From: Deinococcus aquatilis DSM 23025
GTDB lineage: Bacteria; Deinococcota; Deinococci; Deinococcales; Deinococcaceae
DNA length: 64,000 bases
NCBI RefSeq assembly: GCF_000378445.1
Contig: NZ_KB899699.1
Span: 84,521-148,520, forward strand
Direction: 5' to 3'
The translations under genes and the position numbers were made by a program. Shown one piece after another: positions 50,774 to 64,000 of the stretch (position 1 is the first letter of the stretch; every line of letters begins with the position of its first letter). A model generated the notes under the pieces. The model had not been told where the DNA came from. It saw nothing but the letters and a program-made list of their open reading frames with translations, and did not search any database.

Positions 50774-52771
50774 ATGGAACTGCGCTGGAAGACGCTGCTG
50801 AGGACTGGAGTGGTGGTGGGGGCGCTGCTGGGAGGTGCCCGCGCCGCTACATTCGGGAACTATGTATTCGACCTTCCGGCAGGATGGACTCAGGCCCGGC
50901 AGGGACAGGCGCTGGTGCTCACGCTGCCGCCCAGGAATGCCGCTGACCGGGCGACTGTTCGCCTGACTGCGGGCGCGGTGTTGTCGGGCGACCTTGGCAA
51001 TTGGTTCACGGCGCAGGTGGCGGCCTTCAACAAGGGCGCAACGGTGCTGACGCAGACGCCGACCCAGGCCACGACCGACGAAAACGGCCTGCCTGTGGTG
51101 GCCACCGCTGTAGTGGTCAAGGCAGGTAACGGCAGCGAATGGCGATTGTTTGCGGGCACCAAGGCGGGCAACCGCGCCGAAATGCTGGTCTTCAGCGCGT
51201 CCAGCCTGGAGAGTTTTACCGCACATCAGGCAGAACTCACGGCCTTTACGGATCGGCTCAACTTCGCCAATGTCAGGACGGCAACCACCGCAACCCAGCC
51301 CACGACGGAAAAGTCAGCCACACCAGCAACGACCACTGCTGCCCCGCCTGCGGTCAAGGCGGCTGGCCCCCTGCCCGCGCTGGCAGTGCCGAATGTGGCC
51401 CAGCTGGTACGGGGGGGGCTGGATCCGGCCAAGCAACCGTTTCCTGATGAATTCCGCTGCTACCTGTCTTTCAACAGCAGCGATTATTCCAAGCCTGCCC
51501 TGGCCTTTCAGATTCTGCCGGGGGGCCGCTACCGTGCTCCCGGCGGCGAGGGCACCTATAAGATGGTGCAGACCAACAGTGGTTCACTCCACTATCTGCG
51601 CTGGCAGGGCGGACCGCTGGCAGGCACCGACGATGCCTTTTTGCTGTTCGATTCTACCTACGGTCAGACAATTCAACTGGACGGCGTGACCGATCAGGAC
51701 CGGCGGCTGTACTGCCACCAACGGGGCAGCGCTGAAAATCATGCACTGGTGGAGTTCCGGCGCAAAGACCCGCAGGTGGGCAAGTATCCCTGTCGCTCGC
51801 TGGACGGCAAAAATACTGACCTGGGCACTCTGGAACTGCTGGCAGGCCGCATGTACCGATATAAAGGCGGCAGCGGCAAATACGTTGTGAATATTCTGGG
51901 CAAACAGAACGACCCGTTCAGCGGCGTGGACTTTGTGGGTGGCCCGCTGGATGACGAATATTCCACCTACTCCGAAGACGAACTGGGCGAGCGCGAATTT
52001 GGACGGATTCTGAGGAATATGCGGTGCAGTCAGGTGGCCAAGCCAATCGTGGAACCGAGGTTCGGCATGGCCAAGGCTCCGGCCCCACCCACGGGTTCAG
52101 GCGGCATCACAGGCGCGTATGCCCAGACAGTGCAGAACTTTTATCCGAATGCCAGCCTGGAGCATTATTTCTATGTCTTCAATAAGAATGGCTATGTCTT
52201 TACAGGCGATCCAGAGACTTCATTGGCCGATGCCGATTGCACCAAGACGCGGCCCAACGGCCTGCCCCTCTGCGAGGTCTACTCCATCAAGAACGGGATG
52301 ATGATCATAGGCAGCGACAAGCCGCAGAAATGGGAGCGGACAGCCACCGGATACAAACTGGGTGGGGATGATCTGAATGTGGTCAGGCCGCTGGGTGAAC
52401 TGAAGTTGGCCGGAGAATACAAGGCCACAAGTGTATTTACGGCAGTCGTGGGATCAGGCGGCGGCGTGTTCTATAACAATCTGACCTTTCGGAAAGACGG
52501 TACGTTTACCAGGCTGGCCACTGGGGGTGTTTCTATAACCACCACCACGGACGGCACGGCTTTTGGCGACACGACTGGCGGGGTCTCCAGCAGCAGCGAG
52601 CGCAAGAACGGCGGCCAATACACCCTGACGGGCAATACGCTGACCCTGAAGTATGGCGATGGGCGCGTCGAAAAGCAGTTCGCCTATCTCCCCAACCTCA
52701 AGGGCGGCAAACCGGACCTGGAATGGCTGTATATCGGTGGCCGGAATTACTTTCTGGAAGATGGGAAGTGA
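50774..52771 (+). CDS. Large secreted protein with an internal duplication, function unknown
   Basis: 665 aa. Signal peptide at residues 1-25 (VVVGALLGGARA-A). A first domain (about 25-165) starts YVFDLPAGWTQARQGQAL, reminiscent of PsbP/DUF1795-like folds. A Thr/Ala/Pro linker follows. Two related Cys-containing beta modules come next (about 222-330 and 336-420; shared L-x-G-x-x-Y, GG-x-G-x-Y and GGPL), then a C-terminal beta-rich domain (about 447-665; LTFRKDGTFTRLATGG, GGQYTLTGNTLTLKYGDGR). Probably extracytoplasmic. I do not recognise a family for the repeated module. Confidence 0.8.
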   Translation: MELRWKTLLRTGVVVGALLGGARAATFGNYVFDLPAGWTQARQGQALVLTLPPRNAADRATVRLTAGAVLSGDLGNWFTAQVAAFNKGATVLTQTPTQATTDENGLPVVATAVVVKAGNGSEWRLFAGTKAGNRAEMLVFSASSLESFTAHQAELTAFTDRLNFANVRTATTATQPTTEKSATPATTTAAPPAVKAAGPLPALAVPNVAQLVRGGLDPAKQPFPDEFRCYLSFNSSDYSKPALAFQILPGGRYRAPGGEGTYKMVQTNSGSLHYLRWQGGPLAGTDDAFLLFDSTYGQTIQLDGVTDQDRRLYCHQRGSAENHALVEFRRKDPQVGKYPCRSLDGKNTDLGTLELLAGRMYRYKGGSGKYVVNILGKQNDPFSGVDFVGGPLDDEYSTYSEDELGEREFGRILRNMRCSQVAKPIVEPRFGMAKAPAPPTGSGGITGAYAQTVQNFYPNASLEHYFYVFNKNGYVFTGDPETSLADADCTKTRPNGLPLCEVYSIKNGMMIIGSDKPQKWERTATGYKLGGDDLNVVRPLGELKLAGEYKATSVFTAVVGSGGGVFYNNLTFRKDGTFTRLATGGVSITTTTDGTAFGDTTGGVSSSSERKNGGQYTLTGNTLTLKYGDGRVEKQFAYLPNLKGGKPDLEWLYIGGRNYFLEDGK

Positions 52772-52923
52772 CACGGAAGGGTGATGATTTGCAAAAGGAC
52801 ACTATTGACGGACATAGATTGGCATACGGCGCTGTCCCAGATGGATGGGAACCAGAGCCAGTCTGTATAGCCGTTGCTTTAGGCTTCGGATGATCTCCAG
52901 ATGACAATGCTCTAATACACCGT

Positions 52924-53637
52924 ATGTCTGGGCTGCACCTGAAATGGCACTTTACGCGCCGGGAGTTATGGGCGTTTCTCAAAAGCAATTGGCGGGCGCT
53001 GCTGCTGCTGCTGATCGGTGTCCTGGCCCCGTTGCTGCTCTTTCTGGAACTGGCTGAGGATGTGTTCCGTGACGGGGGATTTCCGTGGGACAGTTCGATT
53101 CTGGAGTGGTACCGCACCCACCGGACCCCGCAACTGACCGCCGCTGCCAACACCCTGGCTGTGCTGGGCGGATTCGCGGTGCTGCCCCTCGTCACGGCAC
53201 TGATCGCCTTTTTGCTGGCACGGACGGGGGCCAAGGCACACGGCTGGTTTCTGATCATGGCCCTGAGCGGGGCAGCCCTGCTCAACGCGGTTGCCAAGCT
53301 GTTATTTCAACGCGCTCGCCCGGATATTTTGGAAGCGTTGGTGCGGGAGCCGGGGTTCAGCTTTCCCAGCGGACACGCCATGAGCAACGCGGCTTTCGGA
53401 TTCGCGCTGATCCTGGTGTTCTGGCGCTCACGGGCAGGTTGGCCGGTGGCCGTGGTGGCCGGACTGTGGGCCGTAGCCGTCGGAGCCAGCCGGAATTATC
53501 TGGGCGTGCATTACCCATCGGATGTGCTGGCAGGCTTTTTTGCGTCGGCGGCGTGGGTGGCCGGGCTGTATCTGCTGATGAGCCGCAGGTGGCCGGGGCT
53601 GAGAAAGTCACCGAAAGGCGAGCGGGATACTCGCTGA
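52924..53637 (+). CDS. PAP2 family phosphatase
   Basis: 237 aa membrane protein with about six TM segments. Acid phosphatase motifs: [20 protein letters not shown], and [13 protein letters not shown]. Members dephosphorylate phosphatidate or undecaprenyl pyrophosphate. ATG 52924 with TCTAAT (52911-52916) 7 nt upstream, no SD. Confidence 0.92.
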   Translation: MSGLHLKWHFTRRELWAFLKSNWRALLLLLIGVLAPLLLFLELAEDVFRDGGFPWDSSILEWYRTHRTPQLTAAANTLAVLGGFAVLPLVTALIAFLLARTGAKAHGWFLIMALSGAALLNAVAKLLFQRARPDILEALVREPGFSFPSGHAMSNAAFGFALILVFWRSRAGWPVAVVAGLWAVAVGASRNYLGVHYPSDVLAGFFASAAWVAGLYLLMSRRWPGLRKSPKGERDTR

Positions 53638-53694
53638 GACGGAAAACGATTTGAGCGCTGTAGAGGTTGGTCCCTAAAGGAAGCAGACCGCGAC

Positions 53695-53742
53695 AACAGA
53701 GCAGGGCGAACATGGTATGAATCCAGTTCGCCCTGCTCTGTT
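53695..53742. terminator. Bidirectional terminator, PAP2 / aspartokinase
   Basis: Perfect 17-bp stem, AACAGAGCAGGGCGAAC (53695-53711) with its complement at 53726-53742. Confidence 0.9.
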
Positions 53743-53771
53743 GGTCAGTTTATGACCGTGCACTTCTGGGC

Positions 53772-55187
<1,416 letters not shown>

Positions 55188-55396
55188 ACCACGCAGTATG
55201 CAGCCCCCGGCGCGTGAGGCAGCGGGGGCGTCTGGGCAAGCCGTGATCAGGTCATGCCTCTTCTGGTTGAATCCCGTTTTTTGAGCCTCGGCAGGAGCCA
55301 AGCGGCCCGTACTCGCACGAATGGCCGGGGGGCGGTCATGGAGTGGCGGTGGCAATTCCCTTCCCACATCCTGCATTCCACGACCCACACCCCAAT

Positions 55397-56203
55397 TCAG
55401 TGGCCCTCCATATTCATCTGCCCCGGTTCGTGCGTTGGCGGCGGCGTTTCCGACAGGGTGGCGGTGACGGTCAGCACACCGACCAGAAGAAGCAGTTCCA
55501 ACCCCAGTTGGGGCCGAATGCCTCTGGTGCGGGCAAAGGCACGGCGGGCCAACACCGCCGCCAGCAGTGCCAGGGCGACCAGCCCCAGCTTGACCATCAG
55601 CGTGACACCGTAGCTGCTGTTCCAGACGCCCCAGAGGGTTCCGGTATGTTCCAGCGTGGCAAAGGTTCCGGTCAGGGCCAGGGTGGACACGCAGGCCGTG
55701 GCGACTGGCGTAAAGCGGGCCGCGTGTGCCTGCCCCGCACCTCGCAGGGTCAGCAGGGCCAGCACGCCGCCCACCCAGAGGCACATGGCCCCGGCATGGA
55801 CGACATGCAGCAGGCGCACGGTCGGGCCGTGACTCGCGCCGTGGCCGACTCCGGCCAGCCCCCACAGGGTGATGGCGGCGGCAGCGGCGGTCAGCAGGCG
55901 GGGCCACTGCCCCAGCTCGGCAGCCAGCAGCAACAGGGCACCGATCAGGAGCAGCATCAGGGCACGGCCCGCTCCGGTCTGGGTCAGGTAATCGAGGTAA
56001 TCGGCAGGAGCTGTGAAGCCCACCACCGCCAGTGTGCCCAGCAGCGTGAGAAAGACCCCCAGCGCCAGCAGAAGACCGCCCAGGCCCAAAACTCGGCGGG
56101 CAGGGTGAGCAGGCGTGATGGAATGGCGCGTGAAGATCCCGCCTACCAGCAACACCACGCCTGCATAGAGCAGCCCTTTGGCAAGGATCAGGAGCGGAAT
56201 CAC
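55397..56203 (-). CDS. copD: CopD family copper resistance membrane protein
   Basis: 268 aa with about eight TM helices. CopD-like His/Trp positions: [19 protein letters not shown] in the centre, and His-rich C-terminus ([12 protein letters not shown]) with Met/His metal-binding character. Start GTG 56203 overlaps copC by 4 nt (GTGA). CopC-CopD pairs handle copper at the membrane. Confidence 0.88.
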   Translation of the reverse strand: MIPLLILAKGLLYAGVVLLVGGIFTRHSITPAHPARRVLGLGGLLLALGVFLTLLGTLAVVGFTAPADYLDYLTQTGAGRALMLLLIGALLLLAAELGQWPRLLTAAAAAITLWGLAGVGHGASHGPTVRLLHVVHAGAMCLWVGGVLALLTLRGAGQAHAARFTPVATACVSTLALTGTFATLEHTGTLWGVWNSSYGVTLMVKLGLVALALLAAVLARRAFARTRGIRPQLGLELLLLVGVLTVTATLSETPPPTHEPGQMNMEGH

Positions 56204-56598
56204 CGGACGCGGAACAGGCTGTGGCCGCCCACCGGGTGACCGTCATCTGACAGCACCGCCCAGGCGATCAGGTAGGAACCGGCTTTCAGGTTGGGCTTCA
56301 GGGGCAGACTGAGTGTGGCTGCCATGCCACTGGCAACGGGAGCAAGATTGACCAGTTGGGACGAATCAGGCTTCAGCGCCAGCGCCAGCTTTGCGGCCTC
56401 GGCAGGCGTTTTCCCGCTGGGCATCGGCAGTACCCGGAAGGTGGCGAACCGGAGGTTCACGGGTTCTGCAAAGCGCAGTTGGACGGTCTTGGGAGCAGTC
56501 ACGGGGAGAGTGGATGTGGGACTGACCACCGTCACGTCGGTATGGGCAGAGGCTGTACTCAGGGCAGCGGCCAACAACAGAGCAATCAAGGATTTCAC
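56200..56598 (-). CDS. copC: CopC family copper-binding protein
   Basis: 132 aa. Signal peptide ([11 protein letters not shown]) followed directly by His (AHTDVT), the N-terminal His of the CopC copper site; [12 protein letters not shown] and [19 protein letters not shown] (DxH) complete it. Start GTG 56598 with GGAGG 7 nt upstream. Between ycnI and copD. Confidence 0.93.
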   Translation of the reverse strand: MKSLIALLLAAALSTASAHTDVTVVSPTSTLPVTAPKTVQLRFAEPVNLRFATFRVLPMPSGKTPAEAAKLALALKPDSSQLVNLAPVASGMAATLSLPLKPNLKAGSYLIAWAVLSDDGHPVGGHSLFRVR

Positions 56599-56622
56599 AG
56601 GAGCAACCTCCGGAAGAAGAGT

Positions 56623-56655
56623 GGGCGGAAAGCCTGAATGACCGGCTTTCCGCCC
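56623..56655 (-). other. Hairpin between ycnI and copC
   Basis: GGGCGGAAAGCC (56623-56634) pairs perfectly with 56644-56655. On the minus strand it is followed by ACTCTTCTTCC, a weak tail, so it may be a partial terminator that lowers copC-copD relative to ycnI, or an mRNA stabiliser. Confidence 0.6.
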
Positions 56656-56735
56656 GGTGAATGAGACCTGCCTCAGCCTGTCAGGTGAACGTAGAGAATT
56701 GGAGTTCAGTCACCTGAAACGCATAACCCAGGCGT

Positions 56736-57182
56736 TTACTTGATAGTGATCTTGCTGTCGGGCGTCTGTTCGGGATCGCTGTTGTCCCACGCGACCACCG
56801 AGCCGTCGCTGTACTTCTGGTACACCTTCCAGCTGACGACTCCAGCGGTCTCTGGATTGCGGGCAGTGAACATGAAGCGGGCATATTCCATTGGCGCGAT
56901 GCGGCCCTTCCAGATCACTTCGGTGACCAGTCCGGCGGCATTTTTGGTCAGGGTACGGGTAAAACCGGGCATGGTCTGGAAGCGGGTGATGGTCATGCCC
57001 GCCGGAACGACCAGCCGAACCTCGGTGGTGCTGATTTCTTTTTCGGTAGGCACGTTCAGGCGGTAGGTCTCGTTTTTGCCGATTTCGGAGGAGGTCAGGC
57101 CCGCTTCGGTTCGGACGGTGGCGTGGGCAGCGGCAAGAGGCAGGGCCGCAAGAACAGCCGTCAGCATGAGGGATTTGAACAT
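56736..57182 (-). CDS. YcnI-like DUF1775 copper-associated protein
   Basis: 148 aa. Signal peptide ending AAAHATVRT; the mature start His (HATV) is the copper ligand of YcnI proteins. [20 protein letters not shown] and [20 protein letters not shown] are typical DUF1775 blocks. No C-terminal TM helix, unlike many YcnI proteins. Start ATG 57182 with GGAG upstream. Clustered with copC-copD as in the Bacillus ycnKJI region. Confidence 0.87.
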   Translation of the reverse strand: MFKSLMLTAVLAALPLAAAHATVRTEAGLTSSEIGKNETYRLNVPTEKEISTTEVRLVVPAGMTITRFQTMPGFTRTLTKNAAGLVTEVIWKGRIAPMEYARFMFTARNPETAGVVSWKVYQKYSDGSVVAWDNSDPEQTPDSKITIK

Positions 57183-57267
57183 GTAAAAACTCCAGTGATG
57201 AAAGAAGCAGGGCCGGGTAGAGGGCGGCCAGATGGCCCCTACTCAGGCGGGGTATGGGTGACATTGT

Positions 57268-57651
57268 TTAGGCTCGGACGCGGGCAGGCGGCGCACGGGC
57301 ATCGGTGTGGCGCAGGACGGCGGCATGTGATGGTGCTGCATCTGGCGGGGTCAGGTTCTGGTGAACTGCGGGCGCGGGCGGCGGTGTGGCTGTGTCGGCC
57401 TCAAGCGCAAACGCCCCCGTCAGGCAGAAGAGGCAGTGGGCCTGATGATTTTGCTGGTGGCGCTCCTGGGAACCGGAATGGTCAGCAGGCGAAGGAAGGC
57501 CGACATGCTCCATGTGCATGCCGCTCATCACCATCTGCGCTTCAGGCAGCAGCGACACCACTGGGCCGCGTATCAGGAAGGCAAAGGCGGCCAGCAAGGT
57601 CAGCAGGGCGGTGGCCCAGCGCTTGCCTGTTTCCCACCGTCTTTGCCGCAT
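57268..57651 (-). CDS. DUF2946-like protein with a CxxC motif
   Basis: 127 aa. N-terminal TM helix (WATALLTLLAAFAFLI), Met/His-rich stretch (AQMVMSGMHMEHVG), then HQAHCLFCLTGAFAL. Met, His and CxxC suggest metal binding, and the place upstream of ycnI-copC-copD suggests copper. ATG 57651 has TAGACT (57666-57661) 9 nt upstream, so it may start the copper transcript. Confidence 0.75.
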   Translation of the reverse strand: MRQRRWETGKRWATALLTLLAAFAFLIRGPVVSLLPEAQMVMSGMHMEHVGLPSPADHSGSQERHQQNHQAHCLFCLTGAFALEADTATPPPAPAVHQNLTPPDAAPSHAAVLRHTDARAPPARVRA

Positions 57652-57865
57652 CGTGTTCGTAGTCTAGCGAATGGGCCGGTACAGAATGCCCCTTTCTCTC
57701 TGTTTTGTTATTCCAATATAAATTAAATGACCCGGAGATGATCATTCAACCTGGAGTGATATTCAGGGTCAGTCAGCTTGGTCTCATCTGCTTCACGGGG
57801 CGCACCTCAACATGAAGATATGACTAGGCTCTCAGACTTGCAGTGGGTTATGGATTCCTGCTGCT

Positions 57866-58387
57866 GTGACGACGCTTCTGGGAGCTGCACAGGCAGCGAC
57901 AGTGGCCTACACAGCGGTAGGCGGCACAGCCTCGTTTGAACATAAGGTGCGCTTCATCAATGTGAGGGGCAACATTGCAGACGTGACCAGCACCGTACAG
58001 CTCGATCCGGCTGATCTGGCCGCCACCAGAGGCAGCGTCACCGTACCCGTGGTCAAGCTGAAAACTGGCCTGGGTCTGCGCGACGACCACGCCCGGAGTG
58101 AGGTGGCCCTGAACGCCGACAAGTTCCCGAACGCAGTGTTTACCTTGGAGAAGCTGACCGGTGGCAAGCTGATCGAAGGGCAGACGCTCTCCACGACGGC
58201 CAGCGGGCAGCTGACCATCAAGGGCAAAACGTTGGCCGTAACCGCTCCAGTCAAGGCGACGTTGCAGCAAGGCAAGGTCAATGTGAGTACCCAGTTCAAG
58301 ATCAATCCACACGACTATGAGGTAAATTATCCGGGCAGCAGCGATTCGGCCACACTGAACGTGACCTTCACGCTCGCGCCCCGCTGA
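57866..58387 (+). CDS. YceI family protein (5' end unresolved)
   Basis: 173 aa from GTG 57866. YceI lipocalin-like fold: TASFEHKVRFINVRG, LDPADLAATRGSVTVPV, RDDHARSEVALNADKFPNAVF. The family binds isoprenoid-like lipids outside the cytoplasm. The start gives only half a signal peptide (MTTLLGAAQA-A), and the in-frame region upstream (to a TGA at 57821) looks like the missing part but has no start codon; ATGAAGATATGA at 57812 suggests a frameshift or a truncated 5' end. Confidence 0.75.
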   Translation: MTTLLGAAQAATVAYTAVGGTASFEHKVRFINVRGNIADVTSTVQLDPADLAATRGSVTVPVVKLKTGLGLRDDHARSEVALNADKFPNAVFTLEKLTGGKLIEGQTLSTTASGQLTIKGKTLAVTAPVKATLQQGKVNVSTQFKINPHDYEVNYPGSSDSATLNVTFTLAPR

Positions 58388-58569
58388 GAGGCAGGCTGAT
58401 TGGTCTGCCGTCAACAGGCTCATCTGCGTCTGATAGCGGCACGATAGGTATGGAGACAAACGCTGAACAGAGGATTTCAGGCGGCTTACTGACCTCGCTC
58501 GAAGGCCAAGGTCAGTTCGGTGCGTGAATTGAAACACGCCCCAAGTGAAGTTGCTCTGGACTGCCGAAC

Positions 58570-59163
58570 CTAGCGGCTCAGATTCAACGACACCTGCGCG
58601 GTATCGGCGTAAGGCGACACTTTCACGGCGCGGCCCACATCGACCAAGAAGATGTTCCAGCCACGTTTCAGGCTCGCCTCATACCCCCGGTTGGCCTTAA
58701 CGGTCACGTCGGTGCCCACCCAGGCTACGAAAACACTGCTGCTGCCCGAATTCAGCGTCACCTCGTTCAGGGGTTCGTTATCGTCGCGCACGCCGTTACG
58801 GTTGGTGTCGCGGTAGGTAAAGAATTTCAGTTCTGCCGTCTGTACGGAGGCGCTGACCGTCACAGGGTCGATCACGCCGGGCCAGCTGACATTCTGGGCG
58901 CTGAGGGTGGTCTGGGCGCGGGCGCTGGGGGCAATGGCGGGCAACTCCAGCCGGAATTTCCCGCTGTTGATCGGCACGCTTACGATTTCCTGCACGGCCT
59001 GACCGCTGGGCGTGACGGCCCAACCGCTGACCCGCGTACCCTCGGCAGCGCTGCCGTTGACAGTGCCCGTGACTGTGCCCGCAATGCCCTGCGCGGACGC
59101 GGAGGCCAGCAGACCCAGCCCCAGCAGAGTCGAGGTGGCGAGAAGGCGGGCAGAAAAGTTCAT
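58570..59163 (-). CDS. Secreted protein with a Ca-binding-like loop
   Basis: 197 aa. Signal peptide ([20 protein letters not shown]), a beta-rich body, and [15 protein letters not shown] near residue 122, which resembles a calcium-binding DxNxDGxxDxxE loop as in dockerin or SdrD-type repeats. ATG 59163 has TAGACT (59175-59170) exactly 6 nt upstream: leaderless. No family recognised. Confidence 0.75.
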   Translation of the reverse strand: MNFSARLLATSTLLGLGLLASASAQGIAGTVTGTVNGSAAEGTRVSGWAVTPSGQAVQEIVSVPINSGKFRLELPAIAPSARAQTTLSAQNVSWPGVIDPVTVSASVQTAELKFFTYRDTNRNGVRDDNEPLNEVTLNSGSSSVFVAWVGTDVTVKANRGYEASLKRGWNIFLVDVGRAVKVSPYADTAQVSLNLSR

Positions 59164-59262
59164 ACCTACAGTCTACTCGCGGGGCTGACGGCCATGTGAC
59201 GAAGGATGACGATTCCTTTACGCCCTTCAGTGCGGGAAAACTGGGGATGAATACAGGGCATC

Positions 59263-59294
59263 AAAAAGAGGCCGGAGCAGATGCCCCGGCCTCT
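59263..59294 (-). terminator. Terminator of sucCD
   Basis: On the minus strand AGAGGCCGG (59294-59286) pairs with its complement at 59275-59267, followed by TTTTT (59267-59263). 16 nt after the sucD stop. Confidence 0.85.
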
Positions 59295-59309
59295 CCCCTA
59301 GCTTCGGTT

Positions 59310-60221
<912 letters not shown>

Positions 60222-60224
60222 GAC

Positions 60225-61385
<1,161 letters not shown>

Positions 61386-61400
61386 GGTTTCTCCTCTTTG

Positions 61401-61416
61401 GTTCCCACACGGGAAC
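61401..61416. promoter_or_regulatory. Operator-like palindrome upstream of sucCD
   Basis: GTTCCC-ACAC-GGGAAC, a perfect 6-4-6 inverted repeat beginning 16 nt upstream of the sucC start; flanking TTG/CAA extends it with one offset. It looks like a repressor or activator site for the TCA-cycle genes; no regulator is encoded nearby. Confidence 0.5.
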
Positions 61417-61635
61417 AATCTGTCTTGTGTTGACCCGCCCACCCGCAGAGATGATTCAGCAGATGCCGGGCCGCCGTCTTTTCGTCCCGAAGAAGTATAA
61501 GCGGAGGCGGGCCGGAGGCGGGCAGATGTCCCTACAGTGGGGACAGAATCGGCGGCGGCCCTCCGTCTTTCTGACCCCCGACACCCCCGCCTACCGCGTA
61601 GCCCGTCAGCCTCCCCTTCTGTTACCTTGGCGGGC

Positions 61636-62685
61636 ATGACACAACTGGCAGACTTGGGACAGGCGATGCGGCAAGCGGGCATAGACGCCCTGTGGGTCAG
61701 CACTCCGGCCAATGTACGGGCGCTGACCGGCTTTTCCAGCGGCGAGGACGGCAAGGTGCTGGTGGGGCCGGGCGACGCCGTGACGCTGTATACCGATGCC
61801 CGCTACACGGTGCAGGCGCAGGAAGAATCACGGGTAGACGTGTTCGTGGCCCGCCCGCCGGAAACCTACCAGCACGCCGCCGAGACGGTCAGAGGCCTGC
61901 GCGTGGGCATCGAGGCCGACCACCTGACTGTGGCGGGACTCGAAGACCTGGGTCAGCACTGGGACACGACGCTCGTGCCTGTGCGCGGGATGATCGAGGG
62001 CCTGCGGACCATCAAATCGCCGGAGGAAGTGCAGGCCATTCGGGAAGCACAGGCGCTGGCAGACCGCGTGTTCGCACAGGTACGCCCCATGATCCGGGCC
62101 GGAGTGCGTGAGCTGGATGTGGCGCTGGAACTGGAACTGGGTCTGCGCCGCGCCGGGGCCGAGGTGGGCTTCGACGTGATCGTGGCGAGCGGGCCACGCG
62201 GGGCCATGCCGCACGGGGCGGCCTCCGAGCGCGTGATCGAGGACGGCGACCTCGTGACCATCGATTTTGGCGCACGGCTGCACGGCTACCACTCCGACAT
62301 GACCCGCACGCTGGCGGTGGGCACGCCGACCAGCGAGATGCAGCGGGTCTACGGGGTTGTGCTGGAGGCCGAGGAAGCCGCCATCGCCGCCGTGAAACCC
62401 GGTGTGCGGTGTGCTGATCTGGACGCCCTGGCACGCGGCATTCTGGAACGGCACGGCCTGGGAGAAGCGTTCGCGCATTCGCTGGGGCATGGGGTGGGCC
62501 TGAATATCCACGAGGCTCCGGGCCTGCGGAAAACCAGTGAAGAGGTGCTGGCGGCAGGCATGGTCATCACCATCGAACCGGGCGCGTATCTGCCGGGTGT
62601 GGGCGGCGTGCGAATCGAGGACCTGTTGCTGGTCACAGAAGACGGCTACGAGGTGCTGAGCCTGACCCCGAAAGAGGCGGTGTGA
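61636..62685 (+). CDS. M24 family Xaa-Pro peptidase
   Basis: 349 aa. Creatinase-type N-terminal domain and pita-bread C-terminal domain with the dinuclear metal set: Asp in [19 protein letters not shown], His in [16 protein letters not shown], Glu in [11 protein letters not shown] and Glu in VRIEDLLLV. Cleaves N-terminal residues before proline. ATG 61636 with TACCTT (61623-61628) 7 nt upstream: leaderless. The next gene overlaps its stop (GTGA). Confidence 0.94.
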   Translation: MTQLADLGQAMRQAGIDALWVSTPANVRALTGFSSGEDGKVLVGPGDAVTLYTDARYTVQAQEESRVDVFVARPPETYQHAAETVRGLRVGIEADHLTVAGLEDLGQHWDTTLVPVRGMIEGLRTIKSPEEVQAIREAQALADRVFAQVRPMIRAGVRELDVALELELGLRRAGAEVGFDVIVASGPRGAMPHGAASERVIEDGDLVTIDFGARLHGYHSDMTRTLAVGTPTSEMQRVYGVVLEAEEAAIAAVKPGVRCADLDALARGILERHGLGEAFAHSLGHGVGLNIHEAPGLRKTSEEVLAAGMVITIEPGAYLPGVGGVRIEDLLLVTEDGYEVLSLTPKEAV

Positions 62686-63197
62686 GGCGGGCACAGGTGA
62701 AACAGGCGCTGCTGCTCTCGCTGCTGCTGTTGGGCGCGGCCTCTGCCGAGCGGGTCTACCGCGTACAGCCGGGCGATACGCTCTGGAAACTGGCGCAACA
62801 AAACGGTGTGACGGTGGCGATGTTGCAGGACATGAACGACCTGTCGGGCCAGATGCTGGAGGTCGGGCAGGTGCTCAAGCTCCCCGGCGGCACCGACACG
62901 GCGCGGGTGGTGCAGGAAGACGCTCCGGTCTTTCAGCGCGGCACAGCGGTGTATTACGGCGGGCGGGCCAATGCCCAGACCTCCATGACTGCCGCCCACC
63001 TGACCCTGCCGTTCGGAACGTGGGTCCGCGTGACCCAGAGCAGCACGGGCCGCAGCGTGGATGTACTGATCAACGACCGGGGACCGTTTGGTGTGCCCAG
63101 CCGCATTATTGACCTCTCGCGGGAAGCGGCGGCAGTGCTGGGCATCGTGTCGCAGGGGGTGGCCCCGGTGACCCTGACCGTCCTTTCCCGCCCGTGA
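62682..63197 (+). CDS. LysM-RlpA-like secreted protein
   Basis: 171 aa. Signal peptide ([15 protein letters not shown]), LysM module ([20 protein letters not shown]), then an RlpA double-psi beta-barrel: [43 protein letters not shown] (catalytic-type Asp) and [10 protein letters not shown]. RlpA proteins bind or cleave septal peptidoglycan. Start GTG 62682 overlaps the M24 gene stop by 4 nt. Confidence 0.9.
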   Translation: MRRAQVKQALLLSLLLLGAASAERVYRVQPGDTLWKLAQQNGVTVAMLQDMNDLSGQMLEVGQVLKLPGGTDTARVVQEDAPVFQRGTAVYYGGRANAQTSMTAAHLTLPFGTWVRVTQSSTGRSVDVLINDRGPFGVPSRIIDLSREAAAVLGIVSQGVAPVTLTVLSRP

Positions 63198-63358
63198 AGG
63201 CTGCCCCCTGCCGACCCCCGGCTGCATGAAGACCTTTCCCACTCTGTAGACGGCGGCGAGGGTGTTAGAATCTCACGGGTTTCAACCACACAAGCTCACT
63301 CCAAGAATTGTTTGTGTTTGTCTGTTTGTGTTTCACCCCACCGAGGAGGATGGTTTCA

Positions 63359-63829
<471 letters not shown>

Positions 63830-63880
63830 GCCTGTAGGAACCGAGCGGGGCGGGGTCATTCCTGCCTTTGCTTTGCTGAG

Positions 63881-63917
63881 GTAAGTGAAATGATTCACGA
63901 TAGTGTCGGATCGTGAG
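63881..63917 (+). repeat. 37-bp intergenic repeat, copy 4
   Basis: Plus strand: TAAGTGAAATGATTCACGAT, 7 variable nt, GGATCGTGAGG, followed by TCTTTATTTTTTCTC, so this copy reads as a full intrinsic terminator 3' of the YbjN gene. The next gene is outside the window, so its orientation is unknown. Confidence 0.8.
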
Positions 63918-64000
63918 GTCTTTATTTTTTCTCTACTCCCTGAATTTTTAACCTCACAGCCTGGGGGACCGACAAAAGTCATGTGAAGCCTTGGATGAGG
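63918..64000. other. Non-coding end of the window
   Basis: A T-rich stretch and short unremarkable sequence follow the last repeat. No gene start is evident before the window ends. Confidence 0.5.

Noticed and set aside
55188..56246. Upstream extension of the aspartokinase frame to 824 codons
   Set aside because: The extension reads through copD in another frame and is Arg/Pro/Ala-rich; the conserved start [14 protein letters not shown] is at 55187.

Overview
The window is high-GC bacterial chromosome and most likely comes from a Deinococcus or a close relative. The evidence is a fused SecDF, a RecQ with repeated HRDC domains, bacillithiol synthesis (BshA), AsnRS beside a bacterial-type AspRS, an S1 stand-alone protein, a YbjN-type protein, and many start codons preceded at 5-10 nt by a TANNNT -10 box without a Shine-Dalgarno (the leaderless layout known from Deinococcus). 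Almost all sequence is coding. I see no rRNA, tRNA, CRISPR array, prophage or insertion sequence. Assignments rest on reading the translations by eye; no database search was run.

Layout. 1-9 kb: tail of a c-type cytochrome, secDF, a small membrane protein, a secreted Gly/Pro-rich protein, the rimP-nusA-ylxR-infB operon (minus strand), minC and an S1-domain gene. 9-20.5 kb: recQ, DUF1622, a HAD phosphatase, PhzF, asnS back to back with a DUF1697 gene, then gap-pgk-NIPSNAP-tpiA and bshA. 20.7-30.9 kb: degV, ileS with a T-box leader that also covers a small cupin gene, rho with a short upstream peptide overlapping its start, a LysM/M23 peptidase with a receiver protein, and pdxST. 31-43 kb: hisS-aspS, an IPT lipoprotein, a lipid kinase, an orphan amino-acid ABC ATPase, a tyrosine recombinase with a dif-like palindrome at its 5' end, lnt, a phosphoesterase, an aminotransferase and two overlapping alpha/beta hydrolases.

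43-64 kb: a murein-peptide catabolism cluster (M19 dipeptidase, NlpC/P60, Ala-Glu epimerase, Gfo/Idh/MocA), a phosphatase, uvrC, a 665-aa secreted protein with an internal duplication, a PAP2 phosphatase, aspartokinase, a copper-handling cluster (DUF2946, YcnI, CopC, CopD), YceI, sucCD, an M24 peptidase, an RlpA-like protein and a YbjN-domain protein.

Signals beyond the genes: a 37-bp repeat present four times, each copy just 3' of a gene (three between convergent genes); a dif-like site touching the recombinase gene; an Ile-type T-box; a rho leader peptide; a minus-strand hairpin plus T-run in the rimP leader; and perfect inverted repeats near gap/pgk, ileS and sucCD.
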